From Micromonospora chokoriensis (GTDB lineage Bacteria; Actinomycetota; Actinomycetes; Mycobacteriales; Micromonosporaceae): a DNA stretch of 64,000 nucleotides. The notes under the pieces were generated by a model. The model was not told where the DNA came from and did no database searches. It worked only from the letters and a program-made list of their open reading frames with translations. Shown in pieces: positions 35,214-42,594 of the stretch. Position 1 is the stretch's first letter. Each line of letters starts with the position of its first letter. A program made the position numbers and the translations under genes. The stretch is taken from NCBI RefSeq assembly GCF_900091505.1, contig NZ_LT607409.1, positions 4,588,001 through 4,652,000 on the forward strand, in the 5' to 3' direction.

Positions 35214-36998
35214 GTGACGGAAAGCGAACGGCCGACCCGGCGGCGGAGCCGGTCCCGGCGCCGTCGGCGTGCCCGACTGCGACGCGCCCTCCTCAGCGCC
35301 CTGGTCGTCGGCTCGCTGCTGCTGGCGGTCGGCGGTTGGGTCGGCTTCCGCGGCTGGCAGGCGCGCGCCCACCTGCTCAACGCCGCCGGCCTTGCCCGGG
35401 AGCTCAGCGCCCAGGTCGTCAGCGGAGACACCGACCGCGCCCTGCGGACGCTCGGCGCTCTTCAGGAGCAGTCCCGCGCGGCCCGGTCCGCCACCAACGA
35501 CCCGAGCTGGCAGGTCGGCCGGCGCACCCCAATGGTGGGTGACGACCTCGACGCCGTTCGGCAGATCGCCGCCGCCATCGACTCGTTGGCGCGTCAGGCG
35601 TTCCCGACCCTGCTCCGGATGGACCTGACCAGCCTCGTCCCGACCGGCGGTCGACTGGACCTGGCCCGGCTCAGCGGAGTCTCCGCCGAGCTGGCCCGGG
35701 TCAACGAGTCGGTGCAGGGTACGCGCCGGGACCTCGCGATGGTGCCGGCCGGCAGGCTGGTCAGCCAGGTCCGGCAGGCGCTCGTCGACCTGCGTGGCGA
35801 GATCGACCGCCTGGCCGGTCTCACCAAGGCGGTGGACCAGGGCGCCCGCCTGCTGCCGCCACTGCTCGGCGCGAGTGGACCGCGGCGATACCTGCTGGTC
35901 TCGCAGAACCTTGCCGAGCTGCGCGCCACCGGCGGCATGTTCGGCGCGTACGCGGTGATCGAGGCGGAGAACGGCGCTGTGAAGATGGGTAAGCAGGGCA
36001 GCACGTCCTCGCTCGGCCGCTTCACCCCACCGCTGAAGGTGCCCGCCGAGACCCGCGCGCTCTGGACCGACCTCCCCGGCATCTACCCGGCCGACGTCAA
36101 CCTGTCTCCGCACTTCCCGACCGCCGCGGCGCTGTACCGCGAGATGTTCCGTCGGAAGACGGGCACCACCGTCGACGGCGTGCTCGCCGTCGACCCGGTG
36201 GTGCTGTCCTATCTGCTGAAGGCGACCGGCCCGGTGCTGGTGCCCGGCGGTGTCCCGCTGGCCAGCGAGAAGGTCGTGCAGACACTGCTCAACGACAGTT
36301 ACCGACGGCTCGACGTCAAACAGCAGGACGACTTCTTCGCGGCGTCGGCGGCTGCCGTCTTCGACGCCTTCTTCAAGAAGAATGTCAACCCACGGGTGTT
36401 GTTGTCCGCATTTGACCGTGCTATCACCGAACGCCGGATATTGTTCTGGAGTGCCCGACCTGAGGAACAGCGGACGTTCGGCGACAGCCGGATGGCCGGG
36501 ACGCTTCCGGAACAGGACACCGTGCCGACGGTCGGCGTGTTCCTCAACGACGGCAGCGGCGCGAAGCTCGGCTACTACCTACGGCAGACGGCGAACGTGA
36601 CGGTCGGCGAATGCCGCCCCGACGGCCGCCGCGAGCTGCGGCTCCGCGTGACCCTGCGCTCCACGGCACCGAAGTCCGGACTCACCGAGTCCGTCCTCGG
36701 TCTCGGTATGGCTGGTGATCCGTACACCGTCCGAACGTTGGTGTCGATCTTCAGCCCAGCAGGCGGAGCGGTGCTCGAGGCCCGGCTCGACGGGGTCGAG
36801 ACCGCCGTTGGTAGCGGCACCGAACGTCGCCGTCAGGTGGCGACCGCCAGCGTCGACGTCGCCCCCGGCGCCGAGAGGGCGTTGGAGGTGACCGTGTTGA
36901 CGGCCAAGACCGGCGTCGGGCAGGCCGAGCTGTGGCTGACCCCCACCGCCAGCCCCTGGACCACCCAAGTTCATTCCGCACCAAGCTGTGAACAGTAG
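35214..36998 (+). CDS. DUF4012 domain membrane protein
   Basis: A 594-residue protein with an Arg-rich cytoplasmic start (RRRSRSRRRRRARLRRA), one membrane anchor (LLSALVVGSLLLAVGGWVGF) and a large extracellular part. This contains helical segments to about 220 and then the DUF4012 core beginning near PRRYLLVSQNLAELRATGGM and including DGVLAVDPVVLSYLLKATG. DUF4012 proteins are found with polysaccharide genes in actinobacteria and have no proven function; they share features with LytR-CpsA-Psr enzymes by position only. Start at the GTG directly before TESERP. The LPXTG gene follows 13 bp later, so the two are co-transcribed. Confidence 0.87.
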   Translation: MTESERPTRRRSRSRRRRRARLRRALLSALVVGSLLLAVGGWVGFRGWQARAHLLNAAGLARELSAQVVSGDTDRALRTLGALQEQSRAARSATNDPSWQVGRRTPMVGDDLDAVRQIAAAIDSLARQAFPTLLRMDLTSLVPTGGRLDLARLSGVSAELARVNESVQGTRRDLAMVPAGRLVSQVRQALVDLRGEIDRLAGLTKAVDQGARLLPPLLGASGPRRYLLVSQNLAELRATGGMFGAYAVIEAENGAVKMGKQGSTSSLGRFTPPLKVPAETRALWTDLPGIYPADVNLSPHFPTAAALYREMFRRKTGTTVDGVLAVDPVVLSYLLKATGPVLVPGGVPLASEKVVQTLLNDSYRRLDVKQQDDFFAASAAAVFDAFFKKNVNPRVLLSAFDRAITERRILFWSARPEEQRTFGDSRMAGTLPEQDTVPTVGVFLNDGSGAKLGYYLRQTANVTVGECRPDGRRELRLRVTLRSTAPKSGLTESVLGLGMAGDPYTVRTLVSIFSPAGGAVLEARLDGVETAVGSGTERRRQVATASVDVAPGAERALEVTVLTAKTGVGQAELWLTPTASPWTTQVHSAPSCEQ

Positions 36999-37011
36999 GA
37001 GGGAACCAATC

Positions 37012-37635
37012 ATGCGGCTATCCCGCATCATCATGGCGCTCACGGTCGGCCTGGCCGTGGTTGCCGTGCCGACGGCAGCGGGGGCGGCACAGCCGCAGCC
37101 GACGCCCAGCACCGGCCCGACCCAGCCGCCGCCGTACCCGCCGACCGCCGCATCGCTGACCGTCAACCGGCCGACGATCTACCTCGGCGAGACGGTGGTG
37201 CTGACCGGCACCAACTTCGGCCCGAACGAGACCGTCGACATCGCGGTGACGGTCACCCCGCTGGCCGCTCCGGCCGGCGGTCAGGCTCCGGCTCGCCGCA
37301 GCGACGGCAGCACCGTGGCCATGGCCCCGGTGGCCTACCAGGCGAGCGCGCCGCTGAACTTCACGGCGTACACCAACGCCCAGGGACGCTTCACCAAGAG
37401 CTACAAGCCGTCGGTGACAGGGCTGCTGACCTTCACCGCGACCGGCCGGGAGTCCGGCCGTACCGCCTCCACCGAGCTGCGGGTGCTGCCCAAGAAGCAG
37501 CCGCTGCCCGTCACGGGTGACAGCCTCGGCACGCCCATGAAGCTCGGCGGTGGCCTGGTCGGCGCCGGAGCGATCATGTTGCTGCTGACCATGGCCTGGC
37601 GTCGCCGCCAGCGCCTCGGTGGCGCCGCGCACTGA
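37012..37635 (+). CDS. sortase-anchored (LPVTG) surface protein
   Basis: A 207-residue exported protein. Signal peptide at 1-25 (RIIMALTVGLAVVAVPTAAGAA), a Pro/Thr-rich stretch, and an Ig-like/IPT-type domain (about 45-155) with VTLTGTNF-like VVLTGTNFGPNETVDIAV. The C-terminal cell-wall sorting signal is LPVTGDS, then the hydrophobic GGGLVGAGAIMLLLTMAW and the basic tail RRRQRLG. It would be cleaved after Thr and linked to peptidoglycan by a sortase, none of which is in the window. A strong AGGAGGG precedes the ATG. It ends the surface-polymer operon and is closed by a hairpin terminator. Confidence 0.85.
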   Translation: MRLSRIIMALTVGLAVVAVPTAAGAAQPQPTPSTGPTQPPPYPPTAASLTVNRPTIYLGETVVLTGTNFGPNETVDIAVTVTPLAAPAGGQAPARRSDGSTVAMAPVAYQASAPLNFTAYTNAQGRFTKSYKPSVTGLLTFTATGRESGRTASTELRVLPKKQPLPVTGDSLGTPMKLGGGLVGAGAIMLLLTMAWRRRQRLGGAAH

Positions 37636-37670
37636 TCCGCACCACCGGGCTAAGCCCGGACCGCACTGAA

Positions 37671-37706
37671 GCTGACGCCCGTCGGAGAACTCCGGCGGGC
37701 GTCAGC
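37671..37706 (+). terminator. hairpin terminator of the surface-polymer operon
   Basis: GCTGACGCCCG and CGGGCGTCAGC pair perfectly, with an inner CGGA/TCCG extension and a GAAC loop, 36 bases after the stop codon. Confidence 0.75.
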
Positions 37707-37847
37707 CCTGTGCCCGCCCTATCGGGTTCTGGCCCGACTGTGCCCGTCTTGTCGCGTTCTGCGCGGTTCGTCGGGCCGATCGGTGCGCGGGCCGTTCTGT
37801 GCGACGTCGCAGGCCGATCGGTGCATGGGCCGTTCGCCCCCCATCGT

Positions 37848-37922
37848 GATCGACTCGGTTTCGGTGAAGTCGCGGTATCAATCCCTCGCGGATACCCCGA
37901 CTTCAGCGAAGTCGTGTGGATC
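37848..37922. repeat. imperfect 75-bp palindrome, copy A
   Basis: Two 32-base arms, GATCGACTCGGTTTCGG... and ...GTCGTGTGGATC, match at 26 of 32 positions around an 11-base loop (AATCCCTCGCG); the inner 14 bases are nearly perfect (GAAGTCGcGGTATC). A second version lies upstream of the paralogous gene at about 47.1 kb. The lack of mobility genes and the conserved position in front of both lysozyme-like genes suggest part of a duplicated leader or a dispersed palindromic element. Confidence 0.8.
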
Positions 37923-38124
37923 ATGCGTGAGTCGGAGTGTTCTGCCTGCCGGTCGGGGTGGTTTGGTGCCTCGGTCAGGTGGGGCCGTGCGTTTTGTCCG
38001 GCGTGGGTGGTATCGGCGTGTGGTCGGGGGCACGTGTCGGCCGGAATCATGGCCGGGTCGGGGTCGTTACACACCCTGACGATGGCAGGACCGCGGCCTG
38101 TCGGCGCGATGGTCCGCCCCCGGG
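37923..38124 (+). other. leader region of lysozyme-like gene A, shared with copy B
   Basis: No supported gene. The sequence is similar along its length to the region before the second lysozyme-like gene: shared blocks include GTGTGGATCATGCG, GGGTGGTATCGGCGTGTG, ATGGCCGGGTCGGGGTCGTT and GCACACCCTGAC / ACACACCCTGAC. The similarity extends through the repeat and into the gene, so the whole leader-gene unit was duplicated. Confidence 0.75.
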
Positions 38125-38335
38125 GAATGACCCCTGGTCCCGGGTGGTTACACCTGGACCCCGGCCCGACCGGCGCCCCGTTTCACCGGCGGATGGGCCG
38201 ACCCCGGAATGACCCCCGGTCCCGGGTGGTTACATCTGGACCCCGGCCCGACCGGCATCCCGCTTCACCGGCGGATGGGCCGACCCCGGAATGATCCCGA
38301 CCCCCGGGTCGTTTCACAGGGACCCGGCGCCGCGA
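38125..38335 (+). repeat. 82-bp tandem repeat in leader A (about 2.6 copies)
   Basis: Units start with GAATGACCCC at 38125 and 38207 and a partial unit with GAATGATCCC starts at 38289. Each contains TCCCGGGTGGTTACA, CTGGACCCCGGCCCGACCGG and TTTCACCGGCGGATGGGCCG. The leader of the paralogous gene has the same unit in about 1.6 more-diverged copies. Function unknown; GC-rich units could fold as RNA. Confidence 0.85.
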
Positions 38336-38377
38336 GCCCACTGCTGGTCGGCTGCCGATGATCCCCCTCTTCAAGGC

Positions 38378-38456
38378 TTTTGTTGCAGCGCCGGACGAGG
38401 TGCTCTCACCCGTGTCCCCTTGGGCGGGTGTCTTTACCCCCGAAGGAGCTTCCCTC
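38378..38456 (+). promoter_or_regulatory. conserved 5' leader box and hairpin before lysozyme-like gene A
   Basis: GTTGCAGCGCCGGACGAGG and GAGGTGCTC are identical to the other copy. They are followed by CACCCG-12-CGGGTG, then TCTTTACCCCCGAAGGAGCTTCC and the ATG. The hairpin plus TCTTT resembles an attenuator, and GAAGGAGCTTC can pair with itself and hide the ribosome site. I do not recognise a known riboswitch class. Confidence 0.6.
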
Positions 38457-39014
38457 ATGAACACGATCATGCGTAAGAGTGTGCTGTCCGTTGCGGGTCT
38501 GGCGTTCGCCGGTGGTGTGTTCGCCGGTCCGATCGCCGCCCACGCTAACCCCGTGGATGCCAAGCCCGCCGCCGCCGTGCAGGCGGGTGTGTCGAAGCCG
38601 CAGGGCGAGCAGTCGCGCATCTCCCTGGACGGTGAGCAGACTGCGAACGTGAAGGCGATCATCGCCGCGACGAAGAAGGCCGGTCTGCCGGAGCGGGCCG
38701 CGGTGATCTCGATCGCGACGAGTCTGCAGGAGTCGAAGTTGGAGAACCTGGGCCACCTCGGCGACGCCAACGACCACGACTCGTTGGGCCTGTTCCAGCA
38801 GCGCCCGAGCTCGGGTTGGGGTACGCCGGAGCAGATCACCGACCCGGCCTACTCGACGACGGCGTTCCTGAAGGGTCTGAAGCAGGTCGACGGGTGGCAG
38901 GACATGCCGCTGACCGAGGCCGCGCAGACCGTGCAGGTCTCGGCTTACCCGGACGCGTACGCGCAGTGGGAGCAGCAGGCCACCGACCTGGTCGCCCAGT
39001 ACTGGAACAGCTGA
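38457..39014 (+). CDS. secreted lysozyme/transglycosylase-like protein, copy A
   Basis: A 185-residue exported protein. Signal peptide at 1-30 (RKSVLSVAGLAFAGGVFAGP, cleavage near AHA), a 40-residue linker, then a lysozyme-like domain with ISIATSLQESKLENLGHLGD and DSLGLFQQRPSSGWGTPEQI. The first motif has the Glu typical of the goose-lysozyme/SLT catalytic position. It is expected to cut peptidoglycan glycan strands or act as a wall-binding remnant. It has an almost identical paralogue 9 kb downstream (the first 30 residues are the same), with duplicated leader and terminator. The ATG has GAAGGAG nine bases upstream. Confidence 0.83.
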   Translation: MNTIMRKSVLSVAGLAFAGGVFAGPIAAHANPVDAKPAAAVQAGVSKPQGEQSRISLDGEQTANVKAIIAATKKAGLPERAAVISIATSLQESKLENLGHLGDANDHDSLGLFQQRPSSGWGTPEQITDPAYSTTAFLKGLKQVDGWQDMPLTEAAQTVQVSAYPDAYAQWEQQATDLVAQYWNS

Positions 39015-39034
39015 CCCCCACCGAAACCATCCGA

Positions 39035-39073
39035 CCGCTGGCCGGCACCCCCACCCGGGGTGCCGGCCAGCGG
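39035..39073. terminator. 17-bp hairpin terminator after lysozyme-like gene A
   Basis: CCGCTGGCCGGCACCCC and GGGGTGCCGGCCAGCGG pair perfectly around a five-base loop, between convergent genes; a shorter relative follows the other copy. Confidence 0.85.
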
Positions 39074-39083
39074 CGTACCCGAA

Positions 39084-40508
39084 TCAGTGGTTGTGGTTGC
39101 GGACGATGTCGACCAGGGCGCAGATCAGCGCGAGCCCGATGATGCCGGTGGCCAGGACGAGGGACCGCTCGAAGGCGGTGGTCCAGTCGCCCCGGGTGTC
39201 GGCCAGCGACGAGAAGAACATCGAGCCGACGGCGGCGATACCGGCCGCCGCGCCGATCCGCTGGCCGGTCTGGAGCATGCCCGCGCCGCTGCCGGCCTGC
39301 GCCACCGGCACTTCGGAGAGGGTGATCGTCTGGTTGGGGGCGATGACCAGCCCGCTGCCGATGCCCGCGACGAGTAGTGGGCCGGCGGCCACCCAGGGTG
39401 CCGGGGCGTCCGGCGCGAGGCGCAGCGCGACCACGGTCGCGGCCAGCCCGACCACGACTGTGAGCAGGCCGATGGCGACCAACGGTCGGCCGAGGCGGTT
39501 GACGATGCGGCCACCGAGGACGGCGGCGGCCGCCGAGCCGAGGGCGAACGGGGTGATGGCCAGGCCGGCGACGAGCGCGCTGTAGCCGAGACCCATCTGG
39601 AGGAACAGCGTGAAGATGAAGAAGATGGCGGTGAAGCCGCCGAAGTAGACCAGCGCCAACAGTGCGCCCAGGGTGTACGACTGGAGGCTGAACAGCCGAA
39701 GGTCGAACAGGGGTTGGTGGTGGTGTTCGTACCGCCGCTCCCACAGCCCGAAGACGACCAGCACGGCCAGGCCGATCGGGATGAGCGCCCACTTCCAGGG
39801 GGTCTCCCACTGCTGTTCCTGCACGAGTGGGAGCAGGACCAGCACCACGCCCACCCCGAGGAGGAGGACACCGACGGGGTCGAGTTGACGCCAGCCGGGT
39901 TGACCGGCGGGGCGACCGGGCAGCAGCCGCCAGCCGAGGATCACCGCGAGGATGCCGACCGGCACGTTGACGAAGAAGACCCAGCGCCACCCGTGTTCCT
40001 CACCGCCGATGGCGATGAGCAGCCCGCCGAGCAACGGCCCGACCGCTGTGGAGATGCCGATGGTGGCGCCGAGCAGCCCGAAGGGGCGGGCCCGCTCCGG
40101 GCCGCGGAACAGTTGCTGGATGAGCCCGATGACCTGCGGGTTGACGATGCCGGCGGCGGCGCCCTGGAGCAGTCGGGTGACCACCAGCCAGGTCGGTGAG
40201 GTGGCGAGGCCGGCGAGTGCGCTGGTGATCGTGAACAGGGCGATGCCGAAGACGAACGCGTTGCGGCGGCCTCGGGCGTCGCCGAAGCGGCCGGCGGGGA
40301 CCAGCGCCAGGCCGAAGGTGAGCGCGTACCCGGAGAGGACCCACTGCAGGTCGCTCGGGGAGGCGTGCAGCGCTCGGTCGATGGACGGCACCGCGACGTT
40401 GACGATGCTGACGTCGAGCAGCGTCATGAACGCGGCGACCAGGCCGACGCCGACGGCCTGCCAGCGCCGCCGGTTCTCGGTCGCCGTGACCGGCTGCGCC
40501 GCGCTCAT
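39084..40508 (-). CDS. MFS multidrug exporter, DHA2 (EmrB/QacA) family
   Basis: Proton-driven drug or metabolite exporter of 474 residues with 14 predicted helices. Seen: motif D1 in helix 1 (AAFMTLLDVSIVNVAVPSID), motif A loop (GRFGDARGRRNAF) after helix 2, and motif C in helix 5 (GLLGATIGISTAVGPLLGGL). Start at the ATG before SAAQPVT, ten codons inside the longest frame, with a G-run upstream. A small winged-helix protein gene lies 85 bp upstream on the same strand and may control it. It converges on lysozyme-like gene A with a hairpin terminator between. Confidence 0.92.
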   Translation of the reverse strand: MSAAQPVTATENRRRWQAVGVGLVAAFMTLLDVSIVNVAVPSIDRALHASPSDLQWVLSGYALTFGLALVPAGRFGDARGRRNAFVFGIALFTITSALAGLATSPTWLVVTRLLQGAAAGIVNPQVIGLIQQLFRGPERARPFGLLGATIGISTAVGPLLGGLLIAIGGEEHGWRWVFFVNVPVGILAVILGWRLLPGRPAGQPGWRQLDPVGVLLLGVGVVLVLLPLVQEQQWETPWKWALIPIGLAVLVVFGLWERRYEHHHQPLFDLRLFSLQSYTLGALLALVYFGGFTAIFFIFTLFLQMGLGYSALVAGLAITPFALGSAAAAVLGGRIVNRLGRPLVAIGLLTVVVGLAATVVALRLAPDAPAPWVAAGPLLVAGIGSGLVIAPNQTITLSEVPVAQAGSGAGMLQTGQRIGAAAGIAAVGSMFFSSLADTRGDWTTAFERSLVLATGIIGLALICALVDIVRNHNH

Positions 40509-40593
40509 CGTGCCCCCCGGTGACCGTTGATCGCGCATCTCTGAGCGCTACCCGGGTCAGCGGGGGGCGAACCGTCTCGTGGGGTTCCGCCGG

Positions 40594-40830
40594 TCACGCC
40601 ATCTGGCGGGCGCAGAACCGGGGGCCGAAGTCGAGACCCGCCATCGGTGAGTCCTCGCGGTGCAGCAGGCCCTTCTCGGTGAGCAGGTGCAGGGGACTGC
40701 CAACCTGCTCCTCGGTCAACCCGGACTCCTCGGCGATCAGGTCCGGGTACGGCACCTGTCCGCGTGCCTCCAGGGTGGTGACCGCCTGGTACACCCGTTG
40801 CTCGGCCTCCGACAGTTGCACCTGCTGCAT
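40594..40830 (-). CDS. small winged-helix protein, possible regulator of the exporter
   Basis: A 78-residue protein that looks like a single winged helix: LSEAEQRVYQAVTTLEARG (helix 1), PYPDLIAEESGLTEEQVGSP (helix-turn-helix) and LHLLTEKGLLHRED (wing). AGGAGG lies four bases before the ATG, which supports real translation. It is on the same strand as, and 85 bp before, the MFS exporter gene. A local regulator is plausible but not shown; no effector domain is present. Confidence 0.7.
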   Translation of the reverse strand: MQQVQLSEAEQRVYQAVTTLEARGQVPYPDLIAEESGLTEEQVGSPLHLLTEKGLLHREDSPMAGLDFGPRFCARQMA

Positions 40831-40955
40831 GGTTCCTCCTCCGTTCGTCCGCCATCGCGGGGCGGCTGCCGTGCGCCGGTTACCCCCTCGCTGACCGAAG
40901 ATGCACACCCGATCGGGCGGTCGGCGGGTCCGACGGTGGCGGCCCGGCGTGCCGA

Positions 40956-41118
40956 AGCCGTGTGTCGACGTCCCGGGCCGGCCTGCGGCGGGCCCGGACG
41001 ACGACCGGACGCGTCGGGGATCCGCCCGGCTACAACCCGGTAGCCGGACGAATCCCCGCCGTGCCGGACCGCCGCCTGGACTCCGCCTCGGCTCGACCGA
41101 GGACGTCGACACACGGCT
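40956..41118. promoter_or_regulatory. 18-bp perfect inverted repeat with 127-bp spacer at the reductase promoter
   Basis: AGCCGTGTGTCGACGTCC (40956-40973) and its exact reverse complement GGACGTCGACACACGGCT (41101-41118) flank 127 bp. The right arm abuts and shares one base with the TAGGCT -10 box, so a protein bound there would cover the promoter spacer. The left arm would allow cooperative binding or looping. Confidence 0.75.
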
Positions 41119-41123
41119 AGGCT
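41118..41123 (+). promoter_or_regulatory. -10 box TAGGCT of a leaderless promoter
   Basis: TAGGCT, six bases, then the GTG of the FAD reductase gene; no ribosome site. It overlaps the right arm of the 18-bp inverted repeat by one base. Confidence 0.6.
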
Positions 41124-41129
41124 GCTGTC

Positions 41130-42287
41130 GTGATCGTCTGGGACCTCGTCGTCGTCGGCGCCGGCCCCGCCGGGCTGTCCGCGGCACACGCCGCTGCCCG
41201 TGCCGGTGTCTGCACACTCGTCGTCGAGCGGGCCGCGCACCCGCGGTACAAGACCTGCGGCGGTGGCCTGATCGGCACCTCCCTCGCGGCCGTCGCGGAT
41301 CGGATCGAGGTGCCCGCGCACGACCGGGTGGACCGTGTCACGTTCACCCGCGAGGGTCGCCGGGAGTTCACCCGCCGCAACGACGGTCCGGTCGTGACGA
41401 TGGTGCGTCGCGAGGAGTTCGACGACCGGCTGCGCGAGGCGGCGGTCGCCGCCGGCGCGCAGATGCGGGAGCGGGTCGCGGTCCGCGCGATCGAGCAGGG
41501 CCCCGAGGGGGTACGCCTGCGGCTGGCCGACGGTACGACGATCGCGGCGCGGACGGTGATCGGCGCCGATGGGTCGTCGGGGGTGACCGCCCGACACGTC
41601 GGGGTCCGCTACCGGCAGGTGGACCTGGGGCTGGAGTTGGAGATCCCGGTGCCTCCGGCGGAGCAGGAGCGGTGGCGGGGGCGGTTGCTGCTGGACTGGG
41701 GCGACATGCCGGGCTCGTACGCCTGGGTCTTCCCGAAGGGTGACCGCCTGACGGTCGGCGTGATCGCCGGTCGGGGAGCGGGGGAGGGGACCCGGGAGTA
41801 CCTGCGGCGGTTCGTCGACCGGTTGGGGTTGACCGGGTTGCCGGCGGAGCACGATTCCGGTCACCTGACCCGGTGCCGCGCGGACGATTCACCGTTGCGC
41901 AACGGCCGGGTGCTGGTGGTCGGGGATGCGGCGGGGTTGTTGGAGCCGTGGAGCCGGGAGGGCATCAGCTTCGCGTTGCGGTCCGGCGGGTTGGCCGGCG
42001 CGGCGGTCGCCGACGGTGACCTGGCCGGGTACGAACGGGCGGTCGCCGCGCGGTTGGTGCCGGAGATGCGGGCGGGGTTCCGGCTGTTGGACGTGTTCAC
42101 CCGCCGCCCGGACGTGTTCCACGCCCTGTTGGCGACTCCGCCCGGCTGGCGGATGTTCGTGCAGTTCTGCCAGGGGCGGGCGAGCTTCGACGAGATGCTG
42201 CGCCGTCGGTCCATCCGGGCCGCCCTCGCCGTGCTGGACCGACTGCCCGCACCGCGCCGTCCCACAGCTGTTCTCCCAGGATCCTAG
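41130..42287 (+). CDS. geranylgeranyl-reductase-family FAD oxidoreductase
   Basis: A 385-residue flavoprotein of the family that reduces isoprenoid double bonds in quinones, lipids or tetrapyrrole tails. Seen: the N-terminal FAD motif VVGAGPAGLSAAHAAARAG (7-25), substrate-domain PRYKTCGGGL, the mid motif TVIGADGSSGVTAR and the C-terminal FAD motif VLVVGDAAGLLEPWSREGI. In actinobacteria related proteins hydrogenate menaquinone side chains, but the true substrate here is unknown. The GTG start is fixed by the leaderless promoter. A 57-residue protein gene follows 79 bp later. Confidence 0.9.
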   Translation: MIVWDLVVVGAGPAGLSAAHAAARAGVCTLVVERAAHPRYKTCGGGLIGTSLAAVADRIEVPAHDRVDRVTFTREGRREFTRRNDGPVVTMVRREEFDDRLREAAVAAGAQMRERVAVRAIEQGPEGVRLRLADGTTIAARTVIGADGSSGVTARHVGVRYRQVDLGLELEIPVPPAEQERWRGRLLLDWGDMPGSYAWVFPKGDRLTVGVIAGRGAGEGTREYLRRFVDRLGLTGLPAEHDSGHLTRCRADDSPLRNGRVLVVGDAAGLLEPWSREGISFALRSGGLAGAAVADGDLAGYERAVAARLVPEMRAGFRLLDVFTRRPDVFHALLATPPGWRMFVQFCQGRASFDEMLRRRSIRAALAVLDRLPAPRRPTAVLPGS

Positions 42288-42366
42288 GACGGCTGACAGG
42301 GTGTGCGCGCTGTCGGTCCTGAACGACCGGCTCGGTGGACAATGACAGGGGAAGCTGGAGGTGCCG

Positions 42367-42540
42367 ATGGCCGAGCAGCCGTTCACCGACGACGAGTACG
42401 CGTTCCTGCGCCACCTCCGGTTCGGGGAGTTGCCGCCCGCTGTGCGTCCCGACGAACGGGTGGCCCTGACCGAGACCGACCCCGGGCGGGACCGCCCGGA
42501 GGGGTCCGAGGACCCGGTCCGCTGGAACGTGCAGGGCTGA
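42367..42540 (+). CDS. 57-residue acidic protein, unknown function
   Basis: A small hydrophilic protein (MAEQPFTDDEYAFLRHLRFG ... PVRWNVQG). A GGAGG six bases before the ATG and a strong terminator just after the stop support it as a real gene. The DDEYAFLRHLRFGELP start looks like an amphipathic helix; no known domain is recognised. Function unknown. Confidence 0.65.
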   Translation: MAEQPFTDDEYAFLRHLRFGELPPAVRPDERVALTETDPGRDRPEGSEDPVRWNVQG

Positions 42541-42546
42541 CAACAG

Positions 42547-42584
42547 CAGACGGGCCGTGGGTGTCGCCACCCACGGCCCGTCTG
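42547..42584. terminator. 17-bp perfect hairpin with tetraloop between convergent genes
   Basis: CAGACGGGCCGTGGGTG, loop TCGC, CACCCACGGCCCGTCTG; six bases after the small-protein stop and ten before the 5'-nucleotidase stop, so it probably ends both transcripts. Confidence 0.85.
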
Positions 42585-42594
42585 TGCCGCGCGA

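Noticed and set aside
38125..38456. c-di-AMP (ydaO) riboswitch before the lysozyme-like genes
   Set aside because: The conserved core of that class could not be found; only an unassigned hairpin and box are supported.
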